Assembly: GCF_005280195.1 (NCBI RefSeq)
Contig: NZ_SZPR01000035.1
Location: forward strand, 62,001 to 126,000
DNA from: Streptomyces galbus
GTDB lineage: Bacteria > Actinomycetota > Actinomycetes > Streptomycetales > Streptomycetaceae
DNA length: 64,000 bases
Reading direction: 5' to 3'
Below the pieces are notes generated by a model, which did not search any database, had not been told where the DNA came from, and saw only the letters and a program-made list of their open reading frames with translations. This document shows positions 1 to 7,285 of this stretch, piece by piece (position 1 is the first letter of the stretch; each line of letters opens with the position of its first letter). A program made the position numbers and the translations under genes.

Positions 1-149
1 ACCGCGTCGACCAGGTGACCGACGTCAGCGAGGAGTTGGACACCCCGGCGGTGCTCCTCCGCCCGGACGGCTACGTGGCGTGGCTGGGCGAGGACAAGGA
101 GGGCCTGCGGGAGTCCCTGACGCGGTGGTTCGGCGCGCCGACCGGCTGA
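1..149 (+). CDS. FAD-dependent aromatic monooxygenase, C-terminal fragment
   Basis: Only the last 49 codons are inside the window; the reading frame enters at base 3 and ends at TGA 147-149. The visible peptide contains VLLRPDGYVAW followed by a short helix and a tail. This is the closing thioredoxin-like segment signature (vlvRPDGyvaW) of FAD-dependent phenol/polyketide hydroxylases of the PheA/TfdB/RdmE type, which use NAD(P)H and oxygen to hydroxylate aromatic rings. The FAD-binding GxGxxG and the substrate domain lie upstream of the window and cannot be checked. The next gene begins 86 bases downstream on the same strand. The assignment rests on the C-terminal motif only. Confidence 0.6.
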   Translation, partial: RVDQVTDVSEELDTPAVLLRPDGYVAWLGEDKEGLRESLTRWFGAPTG

Positions 150-235
150 GCCCGGGCCCCCGGTCGGAGCCGAGCGGGCCCGGACACGGGGGAAATTGCG
201 TTGCGGGCGAGGGGCGTGCGGCCGACCCTGGCCGC

Positions 236-1171
236 ATGTCCTACGCCCTGCGCCCCGCCGTCCTCGACGACGCCCCGGCCGTGACCGAGCTGTTGAACGC
301 CGTCGACGTGCTCGAGATCGGGCGGCCGGAGACGGACCTGCACACGGTCGAGGCCGACCTGAAGCATCCCGAGGTCGACCTGGCGCGGGACTCGTGGCTC
401 GCCTTCGACAGGGAACGGCTCGTGGCCTACGGGCTGTTGTGGGACGAGTCGGGTGGCGAGCGCATCGACGTGGACCACTACGTGCTGCCCGGCCACCAGC
501 GGGCCGGGGAACTCGTGCTGGACGCGCTCCACACGCGGGCCCGGGAGAGGGCGCGGGAGAACGGTGCGGGGCGGGCGGTGGTGCACCTGCACCTCAACGT
601 CCGGCCCACGCTCGACGTCCGGCTGCTCCGGGAGCGGGGCTGGGACGTCGTACGGCGGTACCACGTGCTGCGGCGGTCGCTGGACCCCGCCGGGGACCGA
701 CCGGTGCCGCTGCCCCCGGGCGTGCGGGTACGGGCCTGCACCGCGCCGGACGACCGGGCGCGCGTGCACGCGCTGTACCAGGCCGCGTTCGCCGAGCACT
801 TCGACTTCCAGCCGCGCGAACTGGCCTCCTGGCTGCACGACATCGACGCGGGCGGGCTCGACTGGTCCCTCGTGTGGATCGTCGCCACCGACGACCTGGG
901 TGACGCGGGCTTCCTGATCGCCCGTGACGACCGTGCCGCGATGGGCTGGATCCGCAGCGTCGGCGTGCTGCGCGAGGCACGGGGGCGCGGCCTCGGAGGG
1001 CTGCTGCTGCGCCAGGCGTTCGCCGCGTTCGCCGCGCGGGGGCGGGACACCGTGGGGCTGGGCGTGGACACCGCCAATACCACCGGGGCACCGGCGCTCT
1101 ACGCCCGCCACGGGATGTCCGTGCACTACGCGGTCGACACGTGGGAGGTCACCCTGCCCTGCCGATCGTGA
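236..1171 (+). CDS. Tandem-domain GNAT N-acetyltransferase
   Basis: 311 residues starting MSYALRPAVLDDAPAV. The protein has the size and repeat layout of a two-domain GNAT: a degenerate N-terminal domain (about residues 1-150) and a C-terminal domain (about 160-311). The latter carries the acetyl-CoA-binding motif A, VREARGRGLGGLLLRQAF, followed by the typical NTTGAPALYARHGM strand-loop. GNAT enzymes move an acetyl group from acetyl-CoA to an amine; the substrate is not predictable here. Mycothiol synthase (MshD) has the same two-domain length, but nothing specific supports that identity. ATG 236 was preferred to the earlier in-frame start because homology-like sequence begins here. It is followed by a large inverted-repeat structure, so it is probably monocistronic or the last gene of a unit. 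Confidence 0.85.
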   Translation: MSYALRPAVLDDAPAVTELLNAVDVLEIGRPETDLHTVEADLKHPEVDLARDSWLAFDRERLVAYGLLWDESGGERIDVDHYVLPGHQRAGELVLDALHTRARERARENGAGRAVVHLHLNVRPTLDVRLLRERGWDVVRRYHVLRRSLDPAGDRPVPLPPGVRVRACTAPDDRARVHALYQAAFAEHFDFQPRELASWLHDIDAGGLDWSLVWIVATDDLGDAGFLIARDDRAAMGWIRSVGVLREARGRGLGGLLLRQAFAAFAARGRDTVGLGVDTANTTGAPALYARHGMSVHYAVDTWEVTLPCRS

Positions 1172-1244
1172 GGAGGGCGAACAACGATCGGCCGAAGTCG
1201 ACAAATGTTGACGAACCGTCAGCCGCCTGTCGGCTCCGCCGCGC

Positions 1245-1280
1245 CCTCCCCCGCCTCGGGGGCACCCCCGTGGGGGAAGG
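1245..1280. terminator. Compound GC-rich hairpin between convergent genes
   Basis: A nested inverted repeat. Inner arms CGGGGG/CCCCCG are separated by CA, and outer CCTCCCCC pairs imperfectly with GGGGGAAGG. It sits between the convergent GNAT gene and the Lys/Ala-rich gene, the expected place for a bidirectional terminator. There is no U-tract, as is common in Streptomyces. Confidence 0.5.
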
Positions 1281-1349
1281 ACGCGTCGGCGGGCCGGACG
1301 GGCGCGGGCGTCGGTGCGCTGCCCGCGCGCCAGGGTCGCTGACGGAACG

Positions 1350-1775
1350 TCAGATCCGGCCGTTGGTGAGGCGCGTGAGCGGCCCCTGCGGCTGGTGGCC
1401 GGAGCGGCGGCCCAGCGCGTACGACGCGGCGCTCAGCGCGGTGATGCCGGCGCCGACGCCCGCGGCGACCAGCTTGCGGTGGGCGATCACCGTCCAGGCC
1501 GTCTTGGCGGTCGCCGCCACGTGCCCGGAGGCGGTGACGACGGCCTTGCGGCCGGTGGCCACGGCGTCGGCGGCCGAGTGGGCGACACCGCTCGTGGCGT
1601 CCGCGGCACGCGTCGCGCCGCCCTTGGCCGTTGACGCCGCGTCACCGGCGGCGTCGGTGGTCTTCTTCGCCGTCTGGGCGGCCGGGGCGGTCGCCTTGCC
1701 CGCCGTGCGGCGGGCCTTGGACGCCGTCTGCCGGGTGGCGGACTGCTTGCTCGTGTCGTTGTTGGTTTCACTCAT
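1350..1775 (-). CDS. Lys/Ala-rich, membrane-anchored protein coupled to the STM4011-family gene
   Basis: 141 residues. Residues 1-98 are low-complexity Ala/Thr/Lys/Ser (repeated A-x-K-x-A patterns resembling the lysine-rich tails of histone H1-like or phasin-like proteins). One hydrophobic segment follows (about 102-121, LVAAGVGAGITALSAASYAL), then a short basic tail. The likely topology is a single C-terminal membrane anchor with the basic region in the cytosol, possibly touching DNA, polyphosphate or the membrane surface; this is inference. Its ATG overlaps the TGA of the upstream radical SAM gene (ATGA at 1772-1775), the same coupling used between the other genes of the operon, so it is probably co-translated with them. 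No enzyme domain is recognisable. It could equally be an unrelated structural protein that happens to close the operon. Confidence 0.75.
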   Translation of the reverse strand: MSETNNDTSKQSATRQTASKARRTAGKATAPAAQTAKKTTDAAGDAASTAKGGATRAADATSGVAHSAADAVATGRKAVVTASGHVAATAKTAWTVIAHRKLVAAGVGAGITALSAASYALGRRSGHQPQGPLTRLTNGRI

Positions 1776-2665
1776 GGTAGTCGCATACCCCCGCGAGGCG
1801 CGGCAAACGTGGGTCCGTGGGCCGTCCGCGCGGGGATGCGTTCGAGGACGCCGCCCGCGAACTCGTCGTACAGCGGCAGGGTTTCGAGATGGACGTAGCC
1901 GATGTGGCAGTCGCACACGGCCAGGGGGCAGGGGCGCGGGCGCAGGGCCGCGCGGTAGGAGCCGTCGTAGAGGTTGCCCAGCTCGTCGCGCACGAAGTGG
2001 CAGCGGCGGACCGTGCCCTCGCCGTCCACGGAGACGACCGACTCGCCGGTGCGGCAGGGCAGTCCGGCGCTGGCGTGCGGGTGGCGGCTGTAGGGGAAGA
2101 GCGGGTCGAGGGCCGTCCACCGGTCGGCCTCGGCGTCGTCGTAGGTGTGGCCTTCGGCCGCGTTCACCCAGAGGTAGACGTGCGCGGGCAGGTCGGCGCG
2201 CAGGCGGCGGGCCGCGTCGAGGTGCTCGGGCAGGCCGACGATGCCCACGCTGTGGCGGATGCCCCGGTCCGCGAGGTCACGGCACTTGGCGACGAAGCGG
2301 TCGTAGGGGGTCTGGCCCGGGTGGTAGGTGCACCAGAGGGCCACGGTGTCGGGGTCGGCTTCCGCGAGCCAGTCGGTACGGCAGCTCAGGTTGGTCTGGA
2401 TGGCGACGCGCCGCACGTGCGGCAGCCGTGACAGGTCGACCAGGGCGCGCCGGTACCAGGAGCGCACCAGGCCCTCGCCCCACGGGGTGAACAGGATCGA
2501 CAGGCGGTCGCCGGTCTGAGCGGCCGCCCAATCGGTGAAGCGGTCCAGGCAGGCCCGGTCCGCGCGCAACTGCTCGGTGCTGTCGCGCCGCTTGGCGAAC
2601 GGGCAGTACGGGCAGTCGTAGTCGCACGAGGCCAGCGGCCCGCGGTACAGGAGCGTCAGGTCCAT
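1772..2665 (-). CDS. STM4011-family radical SAM protein
   Basis: 297 residues. The [4Fe-4S]-SAM motif is C14-x3-C18-x2-C21 (CDYDCPYC). A second set of cysteines in the last third (LPC, RRC, then RPCPLAVCDC) is spaced like a SPASM/twitch auxiliary cluster domain, so the enzyme probably carries one or more extra Fe-S clusters. Radical SAM enzymes cleave S-adenosylmethionine to a 5'-deoxyadenosyl radical; SPASM members usually modify peptides or proteins. Family identity comes from overall sequence and from the neighbouring STM4012/4013/4014/4015 homologues in the same order as the uncharacterised Salmonella STM4011-STM4015 group. It lies 8 bases after the STM4012 stop and shares ATGA with the following Lys/Ala-rich gene. 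The substrate is unknown. Confidence 0.88.
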   Translation of the reverse strand: MDLTLLYRGPLASCDYDCPYCPFAKRRDSTEQLRADRACLDRFTDWAAAQTGDRLSILFTPWGEGLVRSWYRRALVDLSRLPHVRRVAIQTNLSCRTDWLAEADPDTVALWCTYHPGQTPYDRFVAKCRDLADRGIRHSVGIVGLPEHLDAARRLRADLPAHVYLWVNAAEGHTYDDAEADRWTALDPLFPYSRHPHASAGLPCRTGESVVSVDGEGTVRRCHFVRDELGNLYDGSYRAALRPRPCPLAVCDCHIGYVHLETLPLYDEFAGGVLERIPARTAHGPTFAAPRGGMRLP

Positions 2666-2673
2666 GGGTGGCG

Positions 2674-4068
2674 CTACTTCCGTTCGTACGCGGCCATCGC
2701 GGCCCGTACCGCCGGTGAGAACAGCTCCGGGCCGATCGCGTCGGAGTGGGCGAGTCCCTCGGGGGTGAGCCGCAGCCGCGTGGGGCGCGGGCCACCGTCC
2801 GCCAGCCAGCCGCGCTCGGCGAACCGGTCCAGCTCGGGGCCGAAGTGGTCGGCGGGGTCGGCGCCGAAGCGGGCGCGGTAGTCGCCGGTGTCCAGGCCCT
2901 CGGCCTGCAGCAGGGACTGCAGCAGGTGGCGGCGGCGCGCCTCGTCCGGGGTCATCCGCCGGCCGTGCTCGGCGCGGGTGAAGTCGGCAGCCGGGCGGGA
3001 CACGTAGTCGTCGATGATGCCGCGGATCTCGTGCATGCCGACGGCGTAGTCGAACGAGTAGTGCAGCCCGGCCGTGTACGAGCGGGCGCCACAGCCCAGG
3101 CCGATCATGCCGTCGGTCTGGCAGGCGTAGTCGTCCGCGCCCTGGGGCGGTGCGTCGGCGCGGCGGAACATGCGCATGGACTGCTGGGTGTAGCCGTGCG
3201 CGAGGAGGTGGTCGCGGCCGAGGCGGTACAGGTGCAGCCGCTGCGCGTCCCAGGCCGGGTCGGGTCCGCCGCGGCGGCGGTCGAGGCCGGTGAGGGGACG
3301 GACGTAGAGGGGGTAGAGGTACAGCTCCTCCGGGCGCCAGGCCAGGGCCGCGTCCAGTGAGTGCAGCCAGGTGGCGTCCGTCTGGCCGTCGATGCCGTAG
3401 ATGAGGTCGATGTTCAGTACCGGTATGCGGGCCTCGCGGACGCGGGCGAGGGCCGCCTCGACGTCCGCCCGACGCTGGGGCCGTACGGCGGCGCGTGCCT
3501 CGGAGTCGACGAAGCTCTGCACGCCGAGGCTGAGCCGGGTGGCGCCGCGCTCGGCCAGGACGGCGAGGCGGTCGGCGGTGGCCGTGGCGGGCGAGGCCTC
3601 CACGGACAGCGGCACGGCCCGCAGGTCGGCGCCCATGCGGTGCTCGGCGATGTCGCACAGCCGGGTCAGCTCCGCGGCGGTCAGGAAGGTGGGCGTGCCC
3701 CCGCCGAAGGCGGCCGTCGCGAAGCGGACCCCTCGGCCGCCCGCGCCGTCCTGACCCTGCGCGCCGTCCTCCAGGGCGTCGCGGACGGCGCCCGCCTGGC
3801 GGTCCAGCGCGTCCAGGTAGGCGGTGGTCAGGCCGTCCGGGGCGCCGATCCGGGTGAAGAGGTTGCAGAAGCCGCAGCGGACCTCGCAGAACGGGACGTG
3901 CAGGTAGAGCGAGAGCGCGTCCTTGGGCTCGTCCGCCCACAGGGTGCGCAGCGCCGGGCGGTCGGACAGCGGGCGGTAGGCGGTCTTGTGCGGGTAGGCG
4001 TAGACGTAACTCTGGTAGGGGGACGCCGTGGTGGTCGTCGCCGGGGTCGGGGTCACCGTCGCGGTCAT
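2674..4068 (-). CDS. STM4012-family radical SAM protein (HemN-like)
   Basis: 464 residues. The HemN-like start LYLHVPFCEVRCGFC places the SAM cluster cysteines at C61, C65 and C68, preceded by a 50-residue Thr/Ala-rich leader. A HemN-type C-terminal winged-helix-like region (about 370-464) ends in RLRLTPEGLAHSDAIG. HemN proper is an oxygen-independent coproporphyrinogen III dehydrogenase, but STM4012 proteins form a separate branch and this one is embedded in a non-haem operon. Porphyrin oxidation is therefore not implied; HemW, haem chaperones and methyltransferases share the fold. Its ATG overlaps the TGA of the STM4013-family gene (ATGA, 4065-4068). The catalytic role is unknown, but a SAM-radical step is very likely. 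Confidence 0.88.
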   Translation of the reverse strand: MTATVTPTPATTTTASPYQSYVYAYPHKTAYRPLSDRPALRTLWADEPKDALSLYLHVPFCEVRCGFCNLFTRIGAPDGLTTAYLDALDRQAGAVRDALEDGAQGQDGAGGRGVRFATAAFGGGTPTFLTAAELTRLCDIAEHRMGADLRAVPLSVEASPATATADRLAVLAERGATRLSLGVQSFVDSEARAAVRPQRRADVEAALARVREARIPVLNIDLIYGIDGQTDATWLHSLDAALAWRPEELYLYPLYVRPLTGLDRRRGGPDPAWDAQRLHLYRLGRDHLLAHGYTQQSMRMFRRADAPPQGADDYACQTDGMIGLGCGARSYTAGLHYSFDYAVGMHEIRGIIDDYVSRPAADFTRAEHGRRMTPDEARRRHLLQSLLQAEGLDTGDYRARFGADPADHFGPELDRFAERGWLADGGPRPTRLRLTPEGLAHSDAIGPELFSPAVRAAMAAYERK

Positions 4069-4949
4069 GGGGTGGTCGCCTCCCCGTCGAGGAAGAAGTG
4101 GGCGTACGGCACGGTCCAGACCGACGGATGGCCGAGGCGGTGGCCGGTGTAGCCGTCGTCGCCGTAGGCGGTGCCGTGGTCGGAGCAGACGATGGCGAAA
4201 CAGCGGCGCCTGCTGCTCGCCGCGGCGAACAGGCGGCCGATGTGCCGGTCGACGTACTCCAGCGCGGCGGCGTGCGTGGCGCGGGTGTCGCCGGCCTCGC
4301 GGGTGGCGCCGGGCAGGTGGAACCAGTTGGGCTGGTGCAGCGCCGAGACGTTCACGAAGAGGAACAGGCGCCGGTCGGCGGGCAGTCGGCGCACGACGCG
4401 CTCGGCACAGGCCACCTGGGCCTCGAAGGAGGTGGGTGAGGCGACGCCGAACTCCGGTTCCCAGTGGGCCTCCTGGAACAGGCCCGGGAGCACCGAGCCG
4501 AGCGGGCCCTGCCGGTTGAAGAAGCCCACTCCCCCGACGCAGACCGTGTGGTAGCCGGCCTGGGCGAGACCGCGCACCAGGTCGGGGGTGTCGTACACGT
4601 ACGTGCCGTGCGCCGTGGTCTCGCTGCCGGCGAAGCGGGCCGCGAACAGGCGCGGGTGCGGGCCGGGGGCCGCCGGGGTGGGCAGGAAGCCGGCGAAGAT
4701 CGCCTGGTGGGAGGCGTAGGTGAAGCTGCCCGGGGCGTGCCGCTCCTCCCAGCGGCCGCCGGGGAGGTGACGGGCGAGGTTCGGCAGGCGGCCCGCGGCG
4801 GCCAGTTCGGCGGCGACGTCGTGGCGCAGGGTGTCGAGGGTGACGAGCAGCAGGTCGTGGCTGCCGACGATCCGGTTCATGTCCGGGTGCGGCGGCGGGG
4901 GCGGGACGCTCGGCGGGTGGTGCGGGGACGTCGGGTCAGGCGATCGCAT
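4065..4949 (-). CDS. STM4013/SEN3800-family hydrolase (alkaline-phosphatase superfamily)
   Basis: 294 residues. A Pro/His-rich N-terminus (1-23) is followed by LLLVTLDTLRHD (D39/T40 region), the first metal-binding and nucleophile segment of the sulfatase/phosphodiesterase/phosphopentomutase superfamily. The C-terminal metal site is recognisable as CSDHG near residues 255-259 plus GHRLGH near 269-274. The family is expected to hydrolyse or transfer a phosphate or sulfate ester using two divalent metals. No signal peptide is visible, so it is cytosolic, unlike true sulfatases. The start at 4949 overlaps the STM4014-family gene by 14 bases; an internal ATG at 4880 (MNRIVGSHD) is a reasonable alternative that would remove the Pro-rich leader. 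Its job in the locus is unknown. Confidence 0.87.
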   Translation of the reverse strand: MRSPDPTSPHHPPSVPPPPPHPDMNRIVGSHDLLLVTLDTLRHDVAAELAAAGRLPNLARHLPGGRWEERHAPGSFTYASHQAIFAGFLPTPAAPGPHPRLFAARFAGSETTAHGTYVYDTPDLVRGLAQAGYHTVCVGGVGFFNRQGPLGSVLPGLFQEAHWEPEFGVASPTSFEAQVACAERVVRRLPADRRLFLFVNVSALHQPNWFHLPGATREAGDTRATHAAALEYVDRHIGRLFAAASSRRRCFAIVCSDHGTAYGDDGYTGHRLGHPSVWTVPYAHFFLDGEATTP

Positions 4950-6165
4950 GAGCGGATCCCGTTCTGGTGTCGTGCGGGTGCGGGTGGAGCGGGTGGTGCT
5001 TGCCGTGCGGGTCGCCCGGGTCGTCGACGTCCTGCGGGTCCGGCGAGCCGGGTGTACTCCTGGGGCCGTGACGGCGCAGGGCCGCGGCGACCTGGGCCGC
5101 GTACGTGTCCCGGCCCTCGGCGCCGCTGCCGGGGAGGCCTGTGAGGCGGGGCAGCAGGTCGCCGAAGGCGTTGACCTCGCCGACGGCGACGCGGCGCCAG
5201 CCGACGGCCGGCAGGAGGTCGACGCCGACGCACAGCGTGCGCGGGAAGCAGGCCGCGGCCCGCTCGCACACGGCGAGGACGTCCGTCCAGCGGGCGCCCG
5301 CCGACTCCACGGCGGCGCGGGCCTCGTCGAGGTCCCCGCGGCGCCCGCCGAGGTGGAGGTTGGTCAGCGGTGAGGCGCTGGTGCGCACCACCGCGTGCGT
5401 CGCCCGGCCGTCGACCACGACGACCCGCAGGTCCGCGGCGCGGCCCCGCTGGGACGCCTTGGGCAGCCAGCGCTCCAGGTGGAGGCCGTCCGGGGCCAGG
5501 GCGTCCACGACGGCCGCGATCTGCCGCTCGTCGGTGTAGCGGCGTATCCGCAGCGAGTTGAACAGCCGCCCGTCCGGGGCGAGTTCGACGGAGGTGGTGG
5601 CCCGGATGCGGCCGCCGCCCGCCGACTCCACGGCGAGCACCCCGGAGGCGGACGACCCGTGGGCGAGCTTCACGAACAGCCGTGCCATGCGGTGTTCGCG
5701 CATCAGCGCCCGTGCGTCGTCCCAGCCGCGCACCGGCGGGGCGCCGGGACCGGAGGTGGGCGAGGCGGGGACGGGCACCCCGGCGGCGGCCAGCACGGCG
5801 TGGCAGCGGCGCTTGTCGAAGAGGACCGCGAGGTCGTCCGGGTCGTCCAGGCGCAGGCCGCCGCGCAGCCCGCGCACGGCGGACGTGAAGGCGGTGTACC
5901 AGCGGGCCGAGCCCTCGACGCGGGTCGGGTCGTCGGTGCCGCGCAGCAGCCGGTCGACGTGGGCGTCCTCCCCCGGCGAGTCGAGGCGGACGATCTCGTC
6001 GGGCGCGAAGTCCGCGCCGCCGTCGCGCAGGACGTCCGCCCACGGGACGAGGCGGGGACCGGGCAGGCCGGCCGCGCGCACCGCGTCGGCGAAGAGCGTG
6101 ACCCGGCGGTTGTCGGGGTTGCCCACCACCGCGAAGCGTGCCGCGGCCGGCCTGCCGGGGGTCAT
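4936..6165 (-). CDS. STM4014-family protein, ATP-grasp-like
   Basis: 409 residues. The pattern fits an ATP-grasp ligase of RimK/glutathione-synthetase style. VVGNPDNRR opens a pre-ATP-grasp domain; LFDKRRCHAVLAAAGVPVP (about 116-134) and LFVKLAHGSSASGV (about 163-176) supply the ATP-binding lysines. RAADLRVVVVDG plus VRTSASPLTNLHLGG (about 243-275) and VGEVNAFGD (E330, N332) match the metal/ATP-binding end of the fold. Such enzymes activate a carboxylate as an acylphosphate and join it to an amine or thiol, often on peptides. The last 35 residues form a His/Pro-rich tail (HHPLHPHPHD) that could bind metal. The start shares ATGA with the STM4015-family gene (6162-6165). The ATP-grasp call is from motifs, not from a search. 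Confidence 0.83.
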   Translation of the reverse strand: MTPGRPAAARFAVVGNPDNRRVTLFADAVRAAGLPGPRLVPWADVLRDGGADFAPDEIVRLDSPGEDAHVDRLLRGTDDPTRVEGSARWYTAFTSAVRGLRGGLRLDDPDDLAVLFDKRRCHAVLAAAGVPVPASPTSGPGAPPVRGWDDARALMREHRMARLFVKLAHGSSASGVLAVESAGGGRIRATTSVELAPDGRLFNSLRIRRYTDERQIAAVVDALAPDGLHLERWLPKASQRGRAADLRVVVVDGRATHAVVRTSASPLTNLHLGGRRGDLDEARAAVESAGARWTDVLAVCERAAACFPRTLCVGVDLLPAVGWRRVAVGEVNAFGDLLPRLTGLPGSGAEGRDTYAAQVAAALRRHGPRSTPGSPDPQDVDDPGDPHGKHHPLHPHPHDTRTGSAHAIA

Positions 6166-7118
6166 TCGCCCACGGCGACGTAGCGCCAGACCGTGCCGTC
6201 GCCGTCCTGGTCCTCCTCGGCGTCGCCGCGGTCCACGTACAGGTGGACCCCCGCCGGTTCGAGGGTCTGGCTCAGCCGCTCCAGCAGGGGCTCGCCGATG
6301 TAGTGGTGGTGCAGGTCGAGCGTCTTCAGGTGGGTGAGGGGCTGGCCGCCGAGCAGCGCGGCGGCACCCTCGTCGGTCAGGACGCCCATGGACAGGTCCA
6401 GCGTCTCCAGCCGGGCGACGACGGGCGCGGAGGCCACGGCGGCGGCGACGGCGTCCTGCATCTCGCTGTTGCGCAGGGCCAGGTGGCGCAGGCGGGGCAG
6501 GCGGGCGCCGGACAGGATCGGCTCCAGGTCGGACGCCTCGCTGTCGCCGCCGTAGTCCGGGGTGCCGAGCCACAGGTCGAGGTGTTCGAGGGCGGGCAGG
6601 TCGCTGGCGCCGACGCCCCGCACGACGTCGGCGGGCAGGCCGCCGGTCTGCATCGTCAGCCTGCGCAGCGCCTCGTGGCGGACCGCCGGGAAGCGCAGTT
6701 GCGTGCCGCCGCGCACGCCGAGTTCCTCCAGCGCGGGGAAGGCGGCCAGCAGCGGGGTGACGTCGGTCTGGTGGATCCAGGAGATCTCGCACTCCTCCCC
6801 CACCATGTCGCCGACGAACAGCGCGCGCAGGGCGGGCAGCCGGTCCCGCGCCGCGACCAGGGCCTCGACGACGCCGGAGGGTTCGGTGTCGTACGCCTCC
6901 TGCCAGGCACCGACGATCAGCGCGCGGACCGCGGTGGTGTCGACCGCGTCGAGGAAGCGGGCGAAGGCGCTCTCCCACTCCTCGTCCGCGTCGTACACGT
7001 CGCTGGTGACGCGCCAGGCGACCGAGTCGGGGGCGGGCAGGTCCGCCTTCGCCTCGGGGCCGGGGAAGGTGAACGCGGGCAGCCCGTGGAAGGCGTGCAG
7101 GTGGTCACCGATGGTCAT
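6162..7118 (-). CDS. STM4015-family leucine-rich-repeat-like protein
   Basis: 318 residues, first gene of the operon. The N-terminus MTIGDHLHAFHGLP is typical of the family. From about residue 190 to 300 there are ribonuclease-inhibitor-like leucine-rich repeats (LEHLDLWLG, LRHLALRNS, LETLDLSMG, LKTLDLHHH), suggesting a protein- or peptide-binding scaffold rather than an enzyme. The start at 7118 was chosen because GGGAG lies seven bases upstream and the family motif begins there; an in-frame extension to 7172 would run through the promoter. As the leading gene it may present or recognise the substrate for the radical SAM and ATP-grasp-like partners. That is inference, and no member has a demonstrated function that I know of. 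Confidence 0.86.
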   Translation of the reverse strand: MTIGDHLHAFHGLPAFTFPGPEAKADLPAPDSVAWRVTSDVYDADEEWESAFARFLDAVDTTAVRALIVGAWQEAYDTEPSGVVEALVAARDRLPALRALFVGDMVGEECEISWIHQTDVTPLLAAFPALEELGVRGGTQLRFPAVRHEALRRLTMQTGGLPADVVRGVGASDLPALEHLDLWLGTPDYGGDSEASDLEPILSGARLPRLRHLALRNSEMQDAVAAAVASAPVVARLETLDLSMGVLTDEGAAALLGGQPLTHLKTLDLHHHYIGEPLLERLSQTLEPAGVHLYVDRGDAEEDQDGDGTVWRYVAVGE

Positions 7119-7162
7119 GCGGCTGCTCCCGGGAACGGACGGATGCGGTCTGTGTGGTCGCA

Positions 7163-7185
7163 GTTCTACCAACAGGCACTGACAG
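7163..7185 (-). promoter_or_regulatory. Near-consensus PafBC-type promoter for the STM4015-4011 operon
   Basis: Read on the minus strand: CTGTCAGTG (7185-7177), an 8-base spacer, then TAGAAC (7168-7163). The RecA/LexA-independent damage promoter (RecA-NDp) known from mycobacteria is TTGTCRGTG-N8-TAnnnT; this site matches 8 of 9 upstream bases and TA of the -10, with the last -10 base differing. The start point would be about 38 bases before the STM4015-family ATG. Confidence 0.5.
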
Positions 7186-7214
7186 CACCCGGGCCGGGGC
7201 GGGCTTCGGGGGCG

Positions 7215-7237
7215 TTGTCAGTGGGGGCCCCTACTGT
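7215..7237 (+). promoter_or_regulatory. Consensus PafBC-type (RecA-NDp) promoter for the DUF6745 unit
   Basis: TTGTCAGTG (7215-7223), an 8-base spacer GGGGCCCC, and TACTGT (7232-7237) fit every defined base of the TTGTCRGTG-N8-TAnnnT promoter. In mycobacteria that promoter is activated by PafBC on DNA damage without LexA. Transcription would begin near 7244, 42 bases ahead of the ATG at 7286. It is back-to-back with the similar minus-strand site at 7163-7185. Confidence 0.75.
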
Positions 7238-7285
7238 CGCGGTCGTGAGGGGCGGCGCACGGGGCGCCGCCGGAGGGGAGCACGC

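Noticed and set aside
2674..4068. Calling this gene hemN (coproporphyrinogen dehydrogenase)
   Set aside because: Family context and operon indicate the STM4012 branch; no haem gene is nearby in the operon.
6162..7172. Longer start of the STM4015-family gene at 7172
   Set aside because: It would overlap the promoter -10, has no ribosome site, and the family begins at MTIGDHL (7118).
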